The position numbers and the translations under genes were made by a program. Below are positions 45,238-55,300 of a stretch of 64,000 bases of DNA, one piece after another; the stretch's first letter is position 1; the number at the start of each line of letters is the position of its first letter. The DNA is taken from assembly GCF_900167945.1 (NCBI RefSeq), contig NZ_FUZA01000005.1, forward strand, positions 124,001 through 188,000. Direction: 5' to 3'. Under the pieces are notes generated by a model, which saw nothing but the letters and a program-made list of their open reading frames with translations, was not told where the DNA came from and ran no database searches. Source of the DNA: Dyadobacter psychrophilus. GTDB taxonomy: Bacteria; Bacteroidota; Bacteroidia; Cytophagales; Spirosomataceae.

Positions 45238-45834
45238 ATGAAAGTGTTTCAAACTTTATTCTGCCTGGGACTGTTCGCATTCCCCGTTGCCAAAGCGCAA
45301 AGTCAGGTGGACACTGAAAAAGCTTATGTCACAACCATTACCAAACGCTCAGACAAAATACTTGCGGAGTTGCAACTTGCCGATTCTGTGAAATACAGAC
45401 AGGTGAGGAGCATAATGGTAAAGCAATATTTAGATTTGAATAATCTCCAACAGCAAAAAAATGCAGAGCAAGTCGAGCAAAAACGTGCTGAACTGCATAA
45501 GGGTTACATCTCGAAACTCTCAGCCGAACTCACACCCGCCGAGGTTGAAAAAATTAAGGACGGAATGACTTACGGCGTTTTACCCGTGACTTACAAAGCT
45601 TATACGGACATGATCCCGGCATTGAAAGACGAAGAAAAGGCGCAGATTATGAGCTGGTTGACGGAAGCCAGAGAGCTGGCGATGGATGGAGGCTCTTCGG
45701 AGGAGAAGCATAAGGTGTTTGGCAAATACAAAGGACGGATCAATAATTACCTTTCCGGGCGCGGCTACAACATTCAGGAAGAGCGCAAAAACTGGGAAGC
45801 ACGTATCAAGGCATCCAAACCAAACGGCAGGTAA
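45238..45834 (+). CDS. DUF3826 family exported protein
   Basis: A 198-residue protein with a signal peptide ending PVAKAQ. The rest is predominantly helical, with conserved-looking segments ADSVKYRQVRSIMVKQYLDLN, LHKGYISKLSAELTPAEVEKIKDGMTYGVLPVTYKAYTDMIPALKDEEK and SSEEKHKVFGKYKGRINNYLSGRGYNIQEERKNW. I recognise this pattern as DUF3826, a Bacteroidota family often next to glycoside hydrolases. No catalytic residues are evident; it may be a periplasmic helper. Its stop codon directly abuts the start codon of the DUF5703 gene (zero spacing), which argues for joint production. Confidence 0.8.
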   Translation: MKVFQTLFCLGLFAFPVAKAQSQVDTEKAYVTTITKRSDKILAELQLADSVKYRQVRSIMVKQYLDLNNLQQQKNAEQVEQKRAELHKGYISKLSAELTPAEVEKIKDGMTYGVLPVTYKAYTDMIPALKDEEKAQIMSWLTEARELAMDGGSSEEKHKVFGKYKGRINNYLSGRGYNIQEERKNWEARIKASKPNGR

Positions 45835-48186
45835 ATGTCAGTTCCATCCCGATTCAGGATTTCTTTTTTTCTGTTTTTATGTCTCATAAACAGCGCATTG
45901 GCGCAGCCATTTTCTCCCGAAATTTATAATGTTAAGTGGACAAGCCAGAGCAAAAATTCGGGCGAATCGATGCCCTGCGGGGGTGGTGACGTGGGTTTGA
46001 ATGTGTGGGTTGAAAATGGCGATGTGCTATTTTATTTATCGAAAAGCGGGGCGTTTGATGAAAACAACGTTTTTCCAAAACTAGGACGGGTACGGATAAG
46101 GCTTTCCCCTAATCCGTTCAGAAACGGGACTGCGTTTCGGCAGGAGCTGAAACTGCAAGAAGGATATGTTGAAATCGCCGGTGATGGTGATAATCAGGAG
46201 GTTGTAGTTAAAGTCTGGGTTGACGTCTTCAACCCGGTTGTGCATGTAGATGTGGCTGCTAGTAAGCCTGTTCAGGTAAGTGCATGGTATGAAAGCTGGC
46301 GGACGCAGGATCGCGAAATGCAGGGAAAAGAAAAGAATGCAAGCTCATTTAAATGGTTGAAAGATAAGGTTATAGCCTCGAAAGACAGTATTAAAACACA
46401 CGAAAGCGGAATCCTATTTTATCACCAAAATAAAGATTCAACATTGTTCGACCTGATAGTCAAACAACAGCAACTGGAACCCGTGAAGTCGCAGCTTTGG
46501 AACCCGTTGAAAGGAATGGTTTATGGCGGCTGGATGCAGGGTGAAAATATGGCTCCTGAGCTTGCTAACGGGCAATTAAAATCTGTTTCGGGGAAATATG
46601 TGAATACAGCGTTTCAGGGGTTCGGACTAAAAAGTAACTCGCCTTCCAAACAGCATCATTTAAACATATTTCTTCATACTGAGGAAAACAGCAATGCGGG
46701 AAAATGGGAAAACGGGCTGTTCAAAATCGTCTCAAAGGCAAAAAGCGAAGAAAAAACAGCCAGGCAAAAAACATTGGATTGGTGGAATGCCTACTGGCAG
46801 CGAAGCCACATTGCGATCCGTGTGAATAAGCCGGATACGGCCTCGCCGGTGTGGCAAACAGGTCGTAACTATCAGCTTTTCAGGTATATGCTGGGTTGTA
46901 ATGCTTTTGGCGCTTATCCAACCAAGTTCAACGGCGGACTGTTCACGCATGATCCCGTTTTTATTGATTCAACATTGAAGTTTGGACCCGATTACCGTAG
47001 TTGGGGCGGCGGAACATTCACTGCTCAAAACCAACGGCTGGTATATTGGCCTATGTTGAAAAGCGGCGATTTTGAAATGATGGCCTCACAATTTGACTTT
47101 TACCTTCGGACATTATCCAATGCCGAAACACGCACAAAACATTACTGGGGACATCGGGGAGCATCTTTCACTGAACAGATTGAAAATTTTGGTCTGCCCA
47201 ATTATGCAGAATACGGACAAAAGCGGCCGAAAGATTTTGATCCCGGCGTGGAATACAATGCCTGGCTGGAATACCTCTGGGACACATCCTTGGAATTCTG
47301 TCTGATGATGCTGGATATCGAGCGCTTTACCGGCACGGATATCAGCAGATATCTTCCGTTGATCGAAAGTTGCACGCTCTTTTTTGATGAACATTATCAA
47401 CATCTGGCCGAGAGGCGCGGCGCAAAAAAACTGGATCAGAACGGACATTTGGTGGTTTTCCCTGGCTCGGCAGCAGAAACTTACAAAATGGCTTATAACT
47501 CCGTCACAACCATTGCGGGCCTTAAAACAGTGCTTTCCAGAATGCTTGCACTGCCGGCAAAATACGGGACAGAGACGCAGCGTGAAGAATGGAAGGCACG
47601 GCTTGGCAGGGTGCCGCCGCTTAGTTTTCGTCAAATGCAGGGGCACCAGACCATTGCCCCGGCAAAGGCGTGGGAACGAATCCAGAACACAGAAATTCCG
47701 CAGCTTTACCCCGTTTTTCCATTCGGAATGTACGGCGTGGGCTTGCCGGACTTGGACGTGGCGGTTAACACCTGGAAATATGATACGGAAGCCATTAAGA
47801 ACCGAAACCACACCAGCTGGCATCAGGACAATATTTTTTGTGCGAGATTGGGGCTGACAGACGAAGCAGCTGCGCTAACAGTGAAGAAGTTACAAAATTC
47901 CGGACGCAGATTTCCAGCTTTCTGGGGTCCGGGCCACGACTGGGTTCCCGATCACAATTGGGGAGGTTCGGGGATGATCGGTTTGCAGGAAATGTTAATG
48001 CAGGCCGTCGGCGATTCAATTTACCTTTTCCCGGCCTGGCCAAGGGATTGGGATGTGAAATTCAAGCTGCATGCCCCGTATAACACGACTGTTGAGGGTG
48101 AATTGCAGCATGGCAAAATCGTTCATGTGAAGGTCACGCCGGAATCTCGGAGGAAGGATTTGGTAATTGCGGAGTTATCAAAATAA
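45835..48186 (+). CDS. DUF5703 family exported protein, probable (alpha/alpha)6-barrel glycosidase
   Basis: A 783-residue protein with signal peptide MSVPSRFRISFFLFLCLINSALAQ. The N-terminal beta-domain opens YNVKWTSQSKNSGESMPCGGGDVGLNVWVENGD and FYLSKSGAFDENN, a DUF5703 hallmark that parallels the N-terminal domain of GH95 and GH65-type enzymes. The second half has helical-barrel segments: TGRNYQLFRYMLGCNAFGAYPTKFNGGLFTHD, LVYWPMLKSGDFEMMASQFDFY and GPGHDWVPDHNWGGSGMIGLQEMLMQ. The final beta-domain includes YLFPAWPRDWDVKFKLHAPYNTTVEGE. Overall this is the layout of an inverting alpha-glycosidase. The family has no activity known to me. It sits between DUF3826 and GH95. Confidence 0.8.
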   Translation: MSVPSRFRISFFLFLCLINSALAQPFSPEIYNVKWTSQSKNSGESMPCGGGDVGLNVWVENGDVLFYLSKSGAFDENNVFPKLGRVRIRLSPNPFRNGTAFRQELKLQEGYVEIAGDGDNQEVVVKVWVDVFNPVVHVDVAASKPVQVSAWYESWRTQDREMQGKEKNASSFKWLKDKVIASKDSIKTHESGILFYHQNKDSTLFDLIVKQQQLEPVKSQLWNPLKGMVYGGWMQGENMAPELANGQLKSVSGKYVNTAFQGFGLKSNSPSKQHHLNIFLHTEENSNAGKWENGLFKIVSKAKSEEKTARQKTLDWWNAYWQRSHIAIRVNKPDTASPVWQTGRNYQLFRYMLGCNAFGAYPTKFNGGLFTHDPVFIDSTLKFGPDYRSWGGGTFTAQNQRLVYWPMLKSGDFEMMASQFDFYLRTLSNAETRTKHYWGHRGASFTEQIENFGLPNYAEYGQKRPKDFDPGVEYNAWLEYLWDTSLEFCLMMLDIERFTGTDISRYLPLIESCTLFFDEHYQHLAERRGAKKLDQNGHLVVFPGSAAETYKMAYNSVTTIAGLKTVLSRMLALPAKYGTETQREEWKARLGRVPPLSFRQMQGHQTIAPAKAWERIQNTEIPQLYPVFPFGMYGVGLPDLDVAVNTWKYDTEAIKNRNHTSWHQDNIFCARLGLTDEAAALTVKKLQNSGRRFPAFWGPGHDWVPDHNWGGSGMIGLQEMLMQAVGDSIYLFPAWPRDWDVKFKLHAPYNTTVEGELQHGKIVHVKVTPESRRKDLVIAELSK

Positions 48187-48233
48187 TGTGGGCCGGGGGA
48201 GACGATCTCAGTTAAAATTTTAAATTTTATCAA

Positions 48234-50549
48234 ATGATTTACAGGGTTTTAGATTTATACAAAACGACATTGACGCTTGGGCTCTTGATAAGTTTAAACG
48301 CTTTCTCGGGCAAGGCGCAGGATCTGAAACTTTGGTATAAGCAACCTTCAAAGCAGTGGGAAGACGCGTTGCCGGTTGGTAACGGAAGCTTGGCGGCGAT
48401 GGTTTTCGGCGGCGTTGAAAGCGAACGGATCCAGTTTAACGAGGAGACATTATGGACGGGCGAACCGAGAAGTTACGCGCACAAAGGTGCAAGTAAATAT
48501 TTGCCGGAGATCCGCACATTGCTGAATGAAGGCAAGCAGAAAGAGGCGGAAAAGCTTGCTTCTGAGCACTTTATGGGCATTCCGCTGAGGCAAATGGCCT
48601 ATCAGGCCTTTGGCGATTTATACGTTGACTTTCCCGGTCATACCAATGCTTCGGACTATCGCCGGGAGTTGGATCTTGAAAAAGGACTGGCCCTTGTGTC
48701 TTATAAAAATGGAAATGTTGGTTACAAAAGGGAAGTTTTCGCGAGTTATCCGGCCAAAGCGATTTATGTAAAATTGACTGCGGATCAGTCTGGTATGCTC
48801 AATTTTGCAGTTCGCCTGGATGCCATTCATGCAAATAAACAAATCACTGGCAATGGCAATGAGCTGGCGCTTCATGTGAAAGTAGAAAATGGTGTGCTGG
48901 AAGGCGTCGCAAAAATGAAAGTGCTGACCGATGGGAAATTGAGCCAGCAGGATGGTAAGATCAGCATTCAGAATGCTACGACAGCGACGATCATTCTTTC
49001 AGCCGCCACGAATTATATCGATTATAAAACCGTAACCGGAAAACCCGATGCAAAAACGGCTTCAATCCTCAAAAAAGCGCCCGTTTACGAGCAGGCAGTT
49101 CAGCAACACATCACGGATCACCAAAAGCTTTTTTCAAGGTTTAGCCTGAATCTCCCTGCGAAAAATAATGCTGCATTACCAACTGACGAACGGCTGTTAA
49201 AGTTTAAAGATAATCCCGACGATCCGGCTTTTTTGGCCTTGTATGTGCAATATGCGCGCTATTTGCTCATTGCGAGCAGTCGGCCGGGCACGCACGCGGC
49301 CAACTTGCAGGGAAAATGGAATCATCAGCTGAAACCTTCGTGGGACAGCAAGTACACGGTCAACATTAACACGGAAATGAATTACTGGCCGGTAGAAATG
49401 GGTAATTTGTCAGAATGTCATCAACCGCTTTTTGCAATGATCGCGGATTTGTCACAAACCGGTGCGGAGGTTGCAAAGGAACATTACAATGCAAACGGCT
49501 GGCTGGTGCATCATAACACGGACGTCTGGCGTGGTGCGGCACCGATCAATGCATCGGATCACGGGATTTGGGTCACGGGCGGTGCGTGGCTGAGCCTGCA
49601 TCTGTGGGAACATTACCGGTTCACGCAGGATAAAGACTTTCTTAAAAACACGGCTTATCCGCTCATGAAAGGCGCCGCAGCGTTTTTTGTTGATTTTTTG
49701 GTAAAAGATCCTAAAACCGGACTATTGATCAGCTCACCTTCTAACTCTCCTGAAAACGGTGGTTTAGTGGCCGGTCCAACCATGGACCATCAGATTATAA
49801 GAGGCTTATTCAGTGCTTGTATTCAAAGTGCAAATGTGCTGAAAACTGATCAGCAATTCGCAGCGAAATTAGCAAAATTGGCTTCGCAAATTGCTCCTAA
49901 CCAAATTGGCAGGGCTGGTCAGTTGCAGGAATGGATGTCGGATATAGATGACACCACCAGCCATCACAGGCACGTTTCTCACCTGTGGGGCGTGTACCCG
50001 GGTGAAGAAATAACTCCGGAAAAAACGCCTGAACTGACCAATGCAGCAAAAAAGTCACTGGAATTTCGGGGCGATGATGGAACAGGCTGGAGCTTGGCAT
50101 GGAAAATTAATTACTGGGCGCGCTTTCTGGACGGCGAACATGCCTATACAATGATCAGAAAGCTGTTCAATCCCATTATGGACGCTTCCGTAAAAAAGGG
50201 CGGGGGAGGCTCTTATCCTAACCTTTTCGATGCGCATCCACCATTTCAGATCGATGGGAATTTTGGTGGGGCGGCAGGAATTCTCGAATTGCTCGTGCAA
50301 AGTCATCAGGAAGAATTGCATTTACTGCCTGCACTGCCCAAAGCATTGCCTGATGGAAAAGTGGGCGGATTGGTGGCAAGAGGCGGTTTTGAAATTACTA
50401 TGGAATGGAAAAATGGTCAGTTACAATCCGTTGACATACTTTCCAAGGCGGGTAACAAATGCAATGTGCGCTACGGCTCCAGGCGCTTGGCCTTTGACAC
50501 AATTAAGGGCAAGCATTATAAATTAAACGCGGATTTAAAATTGCAGTAA
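48234..50549 (+). CDS. Glycoside hydrolase family 95 (alpha-L-fucosidase/alpha-L-galactosidase)
   Basis: A 771-residue secreted GH95 enzyme of full family length. A signal sequence (LYKTTLTLGLLISLNAFSGKAQ) precedes the N-terminal beta-domain opening LWYKQPSKQWEDALPVGNGSLAAMVFGG. The helical barrel has the expected catalytic groups: Asn377 and Asn379 in VNINTEMNYWPVE (water activation), Glu507 in SPSNSPENGG (acid), and Asp674 in PPFQIDGNFGG. GH95 enzymes release terminal alpha-1,2-fucose or alpha-L-galactose with inversion. In this pectin setting likely substrates are fucose or L-galactose on rhamnogalacturonan-II or xyloglucan. It follows the DUF5703 gene with a 47-base gap. Confidence 0.93.
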   Translation: MIYRVLDLYKTTLTLGLLISLNAFSGKAQDLKLWYKQPSKQWEDALPVGNGSLAAMVFGGVESERIQFNEETLWTGEPRSYAHKGASKYLPEIRTLLNEGKQKEAEKLASEHFMGIPLRQMAYQAFGDLYVDFPGHTNASDYRRELDLEKGLALVSYKNGNVGYKREVFASYPAKAIYVKLTADQSGMLNFAVRLDAIHANKQITGNGNELALHVKVENGVLEGVAKMKVLTDGKLSQQDGKISIQNATTATIILSAATNYIDYKTVTGKPDAKTASILKKAPVYEQAVQQHITDHQKLFSRFSLNLPAKNNAALPTDERLLKFKDNPDDPAFLALYVQYARYLLIASSRPGTHAANLQGKWNHQLKPSWDSKYTVNINTEMNYWPVEMGNLSECHQPLFAMIADLSQTGAEVAKEHYNANGWLVHHNTDVWRGAAPINASDHGIWVTGGAWLSLHLWEHYRFTQDKDFLKNTAYPLMKGAAAFFVDFLVKDPKTGLLISSPSNSPENGGLVAGPTMDHQIIRGLFSACIQSANVLKTDQQFAAKLAKLASQIAPNQIGRAGQLQEWMSDIDDTTSHHRHVSHLWGVYPGEEITPEKTPELTNAAKKSLEFRGDDGTGWSLAWKINYWARFLDGEHAYTMIRKLFNPIMDASVKKGGGGSYPNLFDAHPPFQIDGNFGGAAGILELLVQSHQEELHLLPALPKALPDGKVGGLVARGGFEITMEWKNGQLQSVDILSKAGNKCNVRYGSRRLAFDTIKGKHYKLNADLKLQ

Positions 50550-50616
50550 ACTCATTCCGTATTTTTCTTTACTTGCGAAAGTTTTTCTTTTATTTTCTTT
50601 CCGAATTCCATTCTCC

Positions 50617-52098
50617 ATGAAAGGCCCATTTATACTTGCCATTGACCAAGGCACAAGCAGCACCAAAACAGTCATTTTTAATGCGGTTGGCGTTGCGGTT
50701 GCGCGTGGTGTTGAGCCGCTTCATACCCAATATCTGGATGGAGGGTCCGTAGAACAAGATCCGGAAGGAATTTATCAGAACGTGCTGCTTTCCGTCGGTA
50801 AATGTCTGGCAGACTTCAAGTCAAAGGGCGGAATCGTTTCTGAAATAAAAGCCTGTGGCATTTCCAATCAGCGGGAGACATTCGTTTTGTGGGACGAAAG
50901 TGGAAAACCGTTGTGTCCGGCTGTTGTCTGGCAATGTAAAAGATCTGTCGCAATCTGCGAACGGCTCAAAACATCCGGGCTGGAAATGGAAATCAAGGAG
51001 AAAACAGGCTTACTGGTCGACCCGTACTTTTCCGGCTCAAAAGTGATTTGGCTAAATGAAAATAATGGAGCCGTAAAAAGTGCTGTATCAGCTGGAAACG
51101 CACTATTTGGGACCGTGGACACCTGGCTGCTTTATAAACTGACCAATGGAGAAAGTTATCTTACCGATCATACAAATGCGTCCCGGACATTGTTCTTTAA
51201 TCTTGAAACACTCGGTTGGGATAAAGAATTATTGATAAAATTTGGATTGAATTACCTTCAATTGCCTGACATTCAAGCGTCATCGTCATATTTTGGGTCA
51301 ACAGACTTTAATGGTTTGCTGCAAGCTAAAATCGATCTTACTGCTATGATCGGCGACTCACACGCGGCTGCATTTGGCGAAGGATGTTTCGCACCAGGCA
51401 TTGCGAAAGCAACATTGGGAACAGGTTCCTCAATATTGATGAACATTGGGAAAGAGCCGAAGTCATCCCGAAATGGAATGGTTACAACCATTGGATGGAG
51501 CACGGGCGAGCATGTTGAGTATGCGCTGGAAGGCGTGATCGTCACTTGCGGCGCAACGATATTATGGTTAAAAAATAACCTTGGAATGTTTGCCGACCTT
51601 GCGGATACGCAAGAAATGGCCAATGCGGTCCGGGACAATAATGGCGTATATCTGGTTCCGGCATTCAGCGGACTCGGTGCGCCACATTGGGATATGAGCC
51701 GCAAAGCGTCCATCACCGGCCTGACTTTTGACTGCAACAAAAATCATATCGTAAGGGCCGCACTTGAATCCATTCCTTATCAGATCAAGGATGTAATTAT
51801 GGCTATGGAATCGGATACGGGCATTTTATTGCAAGAATTAAAGATAGATGGCGGCCTCACTGCAAACACATTCGTCGTTCAATTCCTCGCGGATCTGCTC
51901 GAAAAGCCTGTGGTTAATCTGGGATTTCCGGAAGTTTCCGCTTTGGGTGCTGCGTATCTGGCTGGTTTGCAAGCCGGTGTTTATGAGAGCATTGCGCTTC
52001 TAAAAAATCTGAATACTAATCATTCTAAGGTGAGTCCATCCCTTGATAACGCCATAGCAAGGAAAGGTTATGCAGGCTGGCAAGAAGCGATTGGTTGA
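50617..52098 (+). CDS. FGGY carbohydrate kinase, glycerol kinase-like
   Basis: A 493-residue cytoplasmic kinase with the two ASKHA domains of FGGY enzymes. The phosphate-1 motif is DQGTSSTK (residues 10-17). Glycerol-kinase-like blocks include SNQRETFVLWDESG, GLLVDPYFSGSKVIWL, GTVDTWLLYKLTNGESYLTDHTNASRTLFF and the C-terminal GLGAPHWDMSRKASITGLT. The presumed catalytic Asp247 lies in IGDSHAAAFGEG. Similarity to GlpK is clear, making ATP-dependent glycerol phosphorylation the default. Its position at the end of a pectin-degrading run leaves open use of a different polyol or sugar. It is followed by a terminator, so it closes this transcription unit. Confidence 0.85.
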   Translation: MKGPFILAIDQGTSSTKTVIFNAVGVAVARGVEPLHTQYLDGGSVEQDPEGIYQNVLLSVGKCLADFKSKGGIVSEIKACGISNQRETFVLWDESGKPLCPAVVWQCKRSVAICERLKTSGLEMEIKEKTGLLVDPYFSGSKVIWLNENNGAVKSAVSAGNALFGTVDTWLLYKLTNGESYLTDHTNASRTLFFNLETLGWDKELLIKFGLNYLQLPDIQASSSYFGSTDFNGLLQAKIDLTAMIGDSHAAAFGEGCFAPGIAKATLGTGSSILMNIGKEPKSSRNGMVTTIGWSTGEHVEYALEGVIVTCGATILWLKNNLGMFADLADTQEMANAVRDNNGVYLVPAFSGLGAPHWDMSRKASITGLTFDCNKNHIVRAALESIPYQIKDVIMAMESDTGILLQELKIDGGLTANTFVVQFLADLLEKPVVNLGFPEVSALGAAYLAGLQAGVYESIALLKNLNTNHSKVSPSLDNAIARKGYAGWQEAIG

Positions 52099-52129
52099 TT
52101 AATCGGTAAGTTTTAGCGGTTGTTTTGAG

Positions 52130-52154
52130 CCTGTGTATCCGCACAGGTTTTTTT
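52130..52154 (+). terminator. Rho-independent terminator after the FGGY kinase
   Basis: CCTGTG (52130-52135) pairs with CACAGG (52142-52147) around a 6-base loop, followed by seven T residues. It separates the run at 36.8-52.1 kb from SusC/D pair 4. The remaining gap to the SusC 4 start at 52349 is AT-rich and presumably holds its promoter; I found no certain -7/-33 pair there. Confidence 0.8.
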
Positions 52155-52348
52155 ATTTATTTCTATTTCATCATAACAAGCATTTCGAATGAAGTCCATT
52201 TCAGGGCTACAACGTCGTATTTGAATGGTTTTAAACAATTTTTTATCGAAATAAGACATAAATATCACCGATTTGTTTTTTGTGAGTAAAAATGTTCCTA
52301 TTTTTCGTAAAAAATAGAATAAAAAAGAAAGTAAAAGAAAAATCACAT

Positions 52349-55300
52349 ATGAAAAAACTCTTACCGATCATCCTGGCATTTATACTGGCGGTGCCGGTGG
52401 TAAATGCGCAGAGTTTCGCTGTGAAAGGCAGCGTGACGGGCGTTAATGACACCGATCCGTTACCGGGTGTGAGTGTCGTGATCAAGGGAACGCAACGGGG
52501 AACTACAACGGGCGCGGATGGAACATTCCAGATCGAGGTGCCAAGTCAGGAAACTGTGCTTGTGTTCAGTTTTGTAGGCTATCAGTCCGTTGAAGAAACG
52601 GTGGGAAGCCGCACGGATATTTCGGTAAAACTTATTTCGGAAAGCAAATCATTGGAAGAAATGGTGGTGGTGGGCTACGGTACACAAAGTAAACGTGCGG
52701 TTACAGGGGCAGTTATCTCCATTAACTATGATAAATTTAAGGACCGCTCATTCAGTAACGTCACGCAATCGCTTGCGGGAACATTGCCAGGGGTTAACAT
52801 TTCGCAATCGCAGGGCGCGCCAGGTGCTTCGCCGGTCATCAAAATCCGCGGTGTCAGCTCGATTACAGCGGGCACAAACCCGCTGATCGTTGTAGACGGC
52901 GTTCCGCTTGAAAACTTCAATTTAAACCTCATTAATCCGCAGGATATCGAATCGATAGAGGTTTTGAAAGACGCATCTTCGGCTGCGATTTACGGTTCGA
53001 GAGGTTCCAGTGGCGTTATTTTGGTTACTACCAAAATGGGCAAGCCAGGAAAAGTAAGCGTGAGTGCAAATGTTGAATATGGCTCCCAAAAAGTCGTTCG
53101 CCGCGTTAAAATGATGGACGCACAGCAATTTATTGAGACCTACGTTGATGCAAAAAATAACGCATGGACAGCGCAAGGCGGCAATGCAAGCGATCCCAAC
53201 AGCGTAAGGCCTGCTACATTGAAAATTCCGGAAGACTTTACAAATAATCCGCAACAGTTCGGCAAAGGCACAAACTGGCAGGATGTTATGTTCCGCACTG
53301 CGCCGTCCTACAATGCACAAGTCACGGTTTCGGGCGGCACAGAAAAAACGCAATACATGTTTTCGGCAGCTTACCTGGATCAGACTGCTGTTTTAGATGC
53401 GAATTATTACAAACGTCTGTCGGTAAGATCGAATGTTAAAACGCAGATCAGCAAGAAATTGAGTGTAGGCTTGAACCTGGGGATCACCTCCATTTTTGAC
53501 CGGACGGAAGGAACGCAAGGTAAAAGCGATGTCATTAGTCTGGGCTTACAAAGCAACCCGCATTTTCCGGTTTACAATGAAAACGGCAACCTAGGTTTCC
53601 GCGATCCAAACTCAACCTGGTTCCGTTTCACTTCCTATGCCGACATGAATTTATGGCACCCATACTCGCTCACCAGGGAGGTTGACAAGTCAAGAAAATC
53701 GTTTAACACGCTTGCAACAGGCTTTCTGGAATATGAGATCTTGGATAATCTTCGGTTCAGGACCAGCCTTAGCGGCAACCTTTATAATTCACGCAATGCG
53801 TTTTACTGGAATGATAAGCAAAAATACGGCTACTCGGCGGTGCTTGCGGCGCAGGGGAATGCGGGTGATGCATATATGTTCAACTGGCTGAGCGAAAATA
53901 CATTAACCTACGAAAAAAAGATCGGCGAGCACGCATTGACGGGGCTTTTGGGTTATACAAGCCAGAAACAGCGCGATGAAACCATGTATGTGGCTGCCAA
54001 TAATTTTCCTAACGACCTCGTTCACACACTCAACGCTGGAACGGTGACCGCAGGAAACACAACCGCCAGTGAGTGGTCGTTGCTTTCCTATCTGGCGCGG
54101 GTGCAGTACAATTTCAAAAACAAATATTTCCTGACAGGGGCGATTCGCCGCGATGGTATGTCGCGTTTTGGTGAAGATAATAAGTGGGGCTATTTTCCTT
54201 CTGTATCAGCCGGTTGGCTTATTTCGGATGAAAGCTTTTTGTCGGGTGTGAACGCTATTAACAGCCTGAAACTGCGCGCGAGTTATGGTGTGACCGGGAA
54301 CAACCAGATCCCCAATTATGGATCGATCAGTTTGCTTGCTGCTGCTCCTTATGTGAACGGGACAACGATTGCTAATGGCTTGAAAGTGAGTAATCTAGCT
54401 AATTCAGGTTTGCGCTGGGAGAAGACAAACCAGTTCAATGTAGGCGTGGATCTGGCGATCTTTAACAACCGCGTTAATGTGTCGGCGGAATATTACAATT
54501 CCATTACGCGCGACATGCTCCTTTTCGTTCCTGTTCCCGACATTACGGGCTTTTCTTCCCAATTGACAAACATTGGCAAGATGCGTAACCGGGGCGTGGA
54601 ATTGAATATTTCTACGAAAAACCTGACGGGCGATTTTACCTGGACCACGGATTTCAACTTGTCGCGCAATCGTAATAAAGTGCTGCAACTCGGACCGGGA
54701 AATGCGCCTATTCAATATGTAGATAATGTGGTGACAGTCCGCACGGAAGTAGGACAGCCTGTTTCTAATTTTTACGGATATGTTTTCGACGGTGTTTTTA
54801 ACAATCAAAATGAAATAGACGCTTATCCGCACCACGCGAGCACTACGCCAGGCGATCCGAAGGTGCGCGACGTGAATGGTGACGGCAAAATTTCAGATGC
54901 AGACCGGACGATTTTAGGTAATTACCAGCCCGATTTCACTGCCGGAATTACCAATACGGTTGGCTATAAGGGTTTTGAGCTTTCGTTTTTGTTCCAGGGA
55001 TCGTTTGGCGGAGAAATTGCCAATAACAACGTGCGCTATCTGGGAACCTGGGATAATGGCCGGAACTTCTTTGCGAGCATGTACAATTACTGGCGTTCGG
55101 AAGCGGAGCCTGGCGACGGCAAACATTTCAAGCCTTCTGTGAATTACCTGGGGCTTCAGAAACAATTCTCGTCGTATTGGGTGGAGGATGCGTCTTTTGT
55201 GAGATTGAGAAATGTAAGGGTTTCGTATGCATTGCCTGCGAAGTGGAGCAACAAACTCAAAATTGGCAGTGCGAGAGTTTATGTGAATGCTGAAAACGTG

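Noticed and set aside
47113..47823. A 236-codon minus-strand open frame inside the DUF5703 gene
   Set aside because: Shadow frame opposite a well-supported exported protein; no start context or domain.
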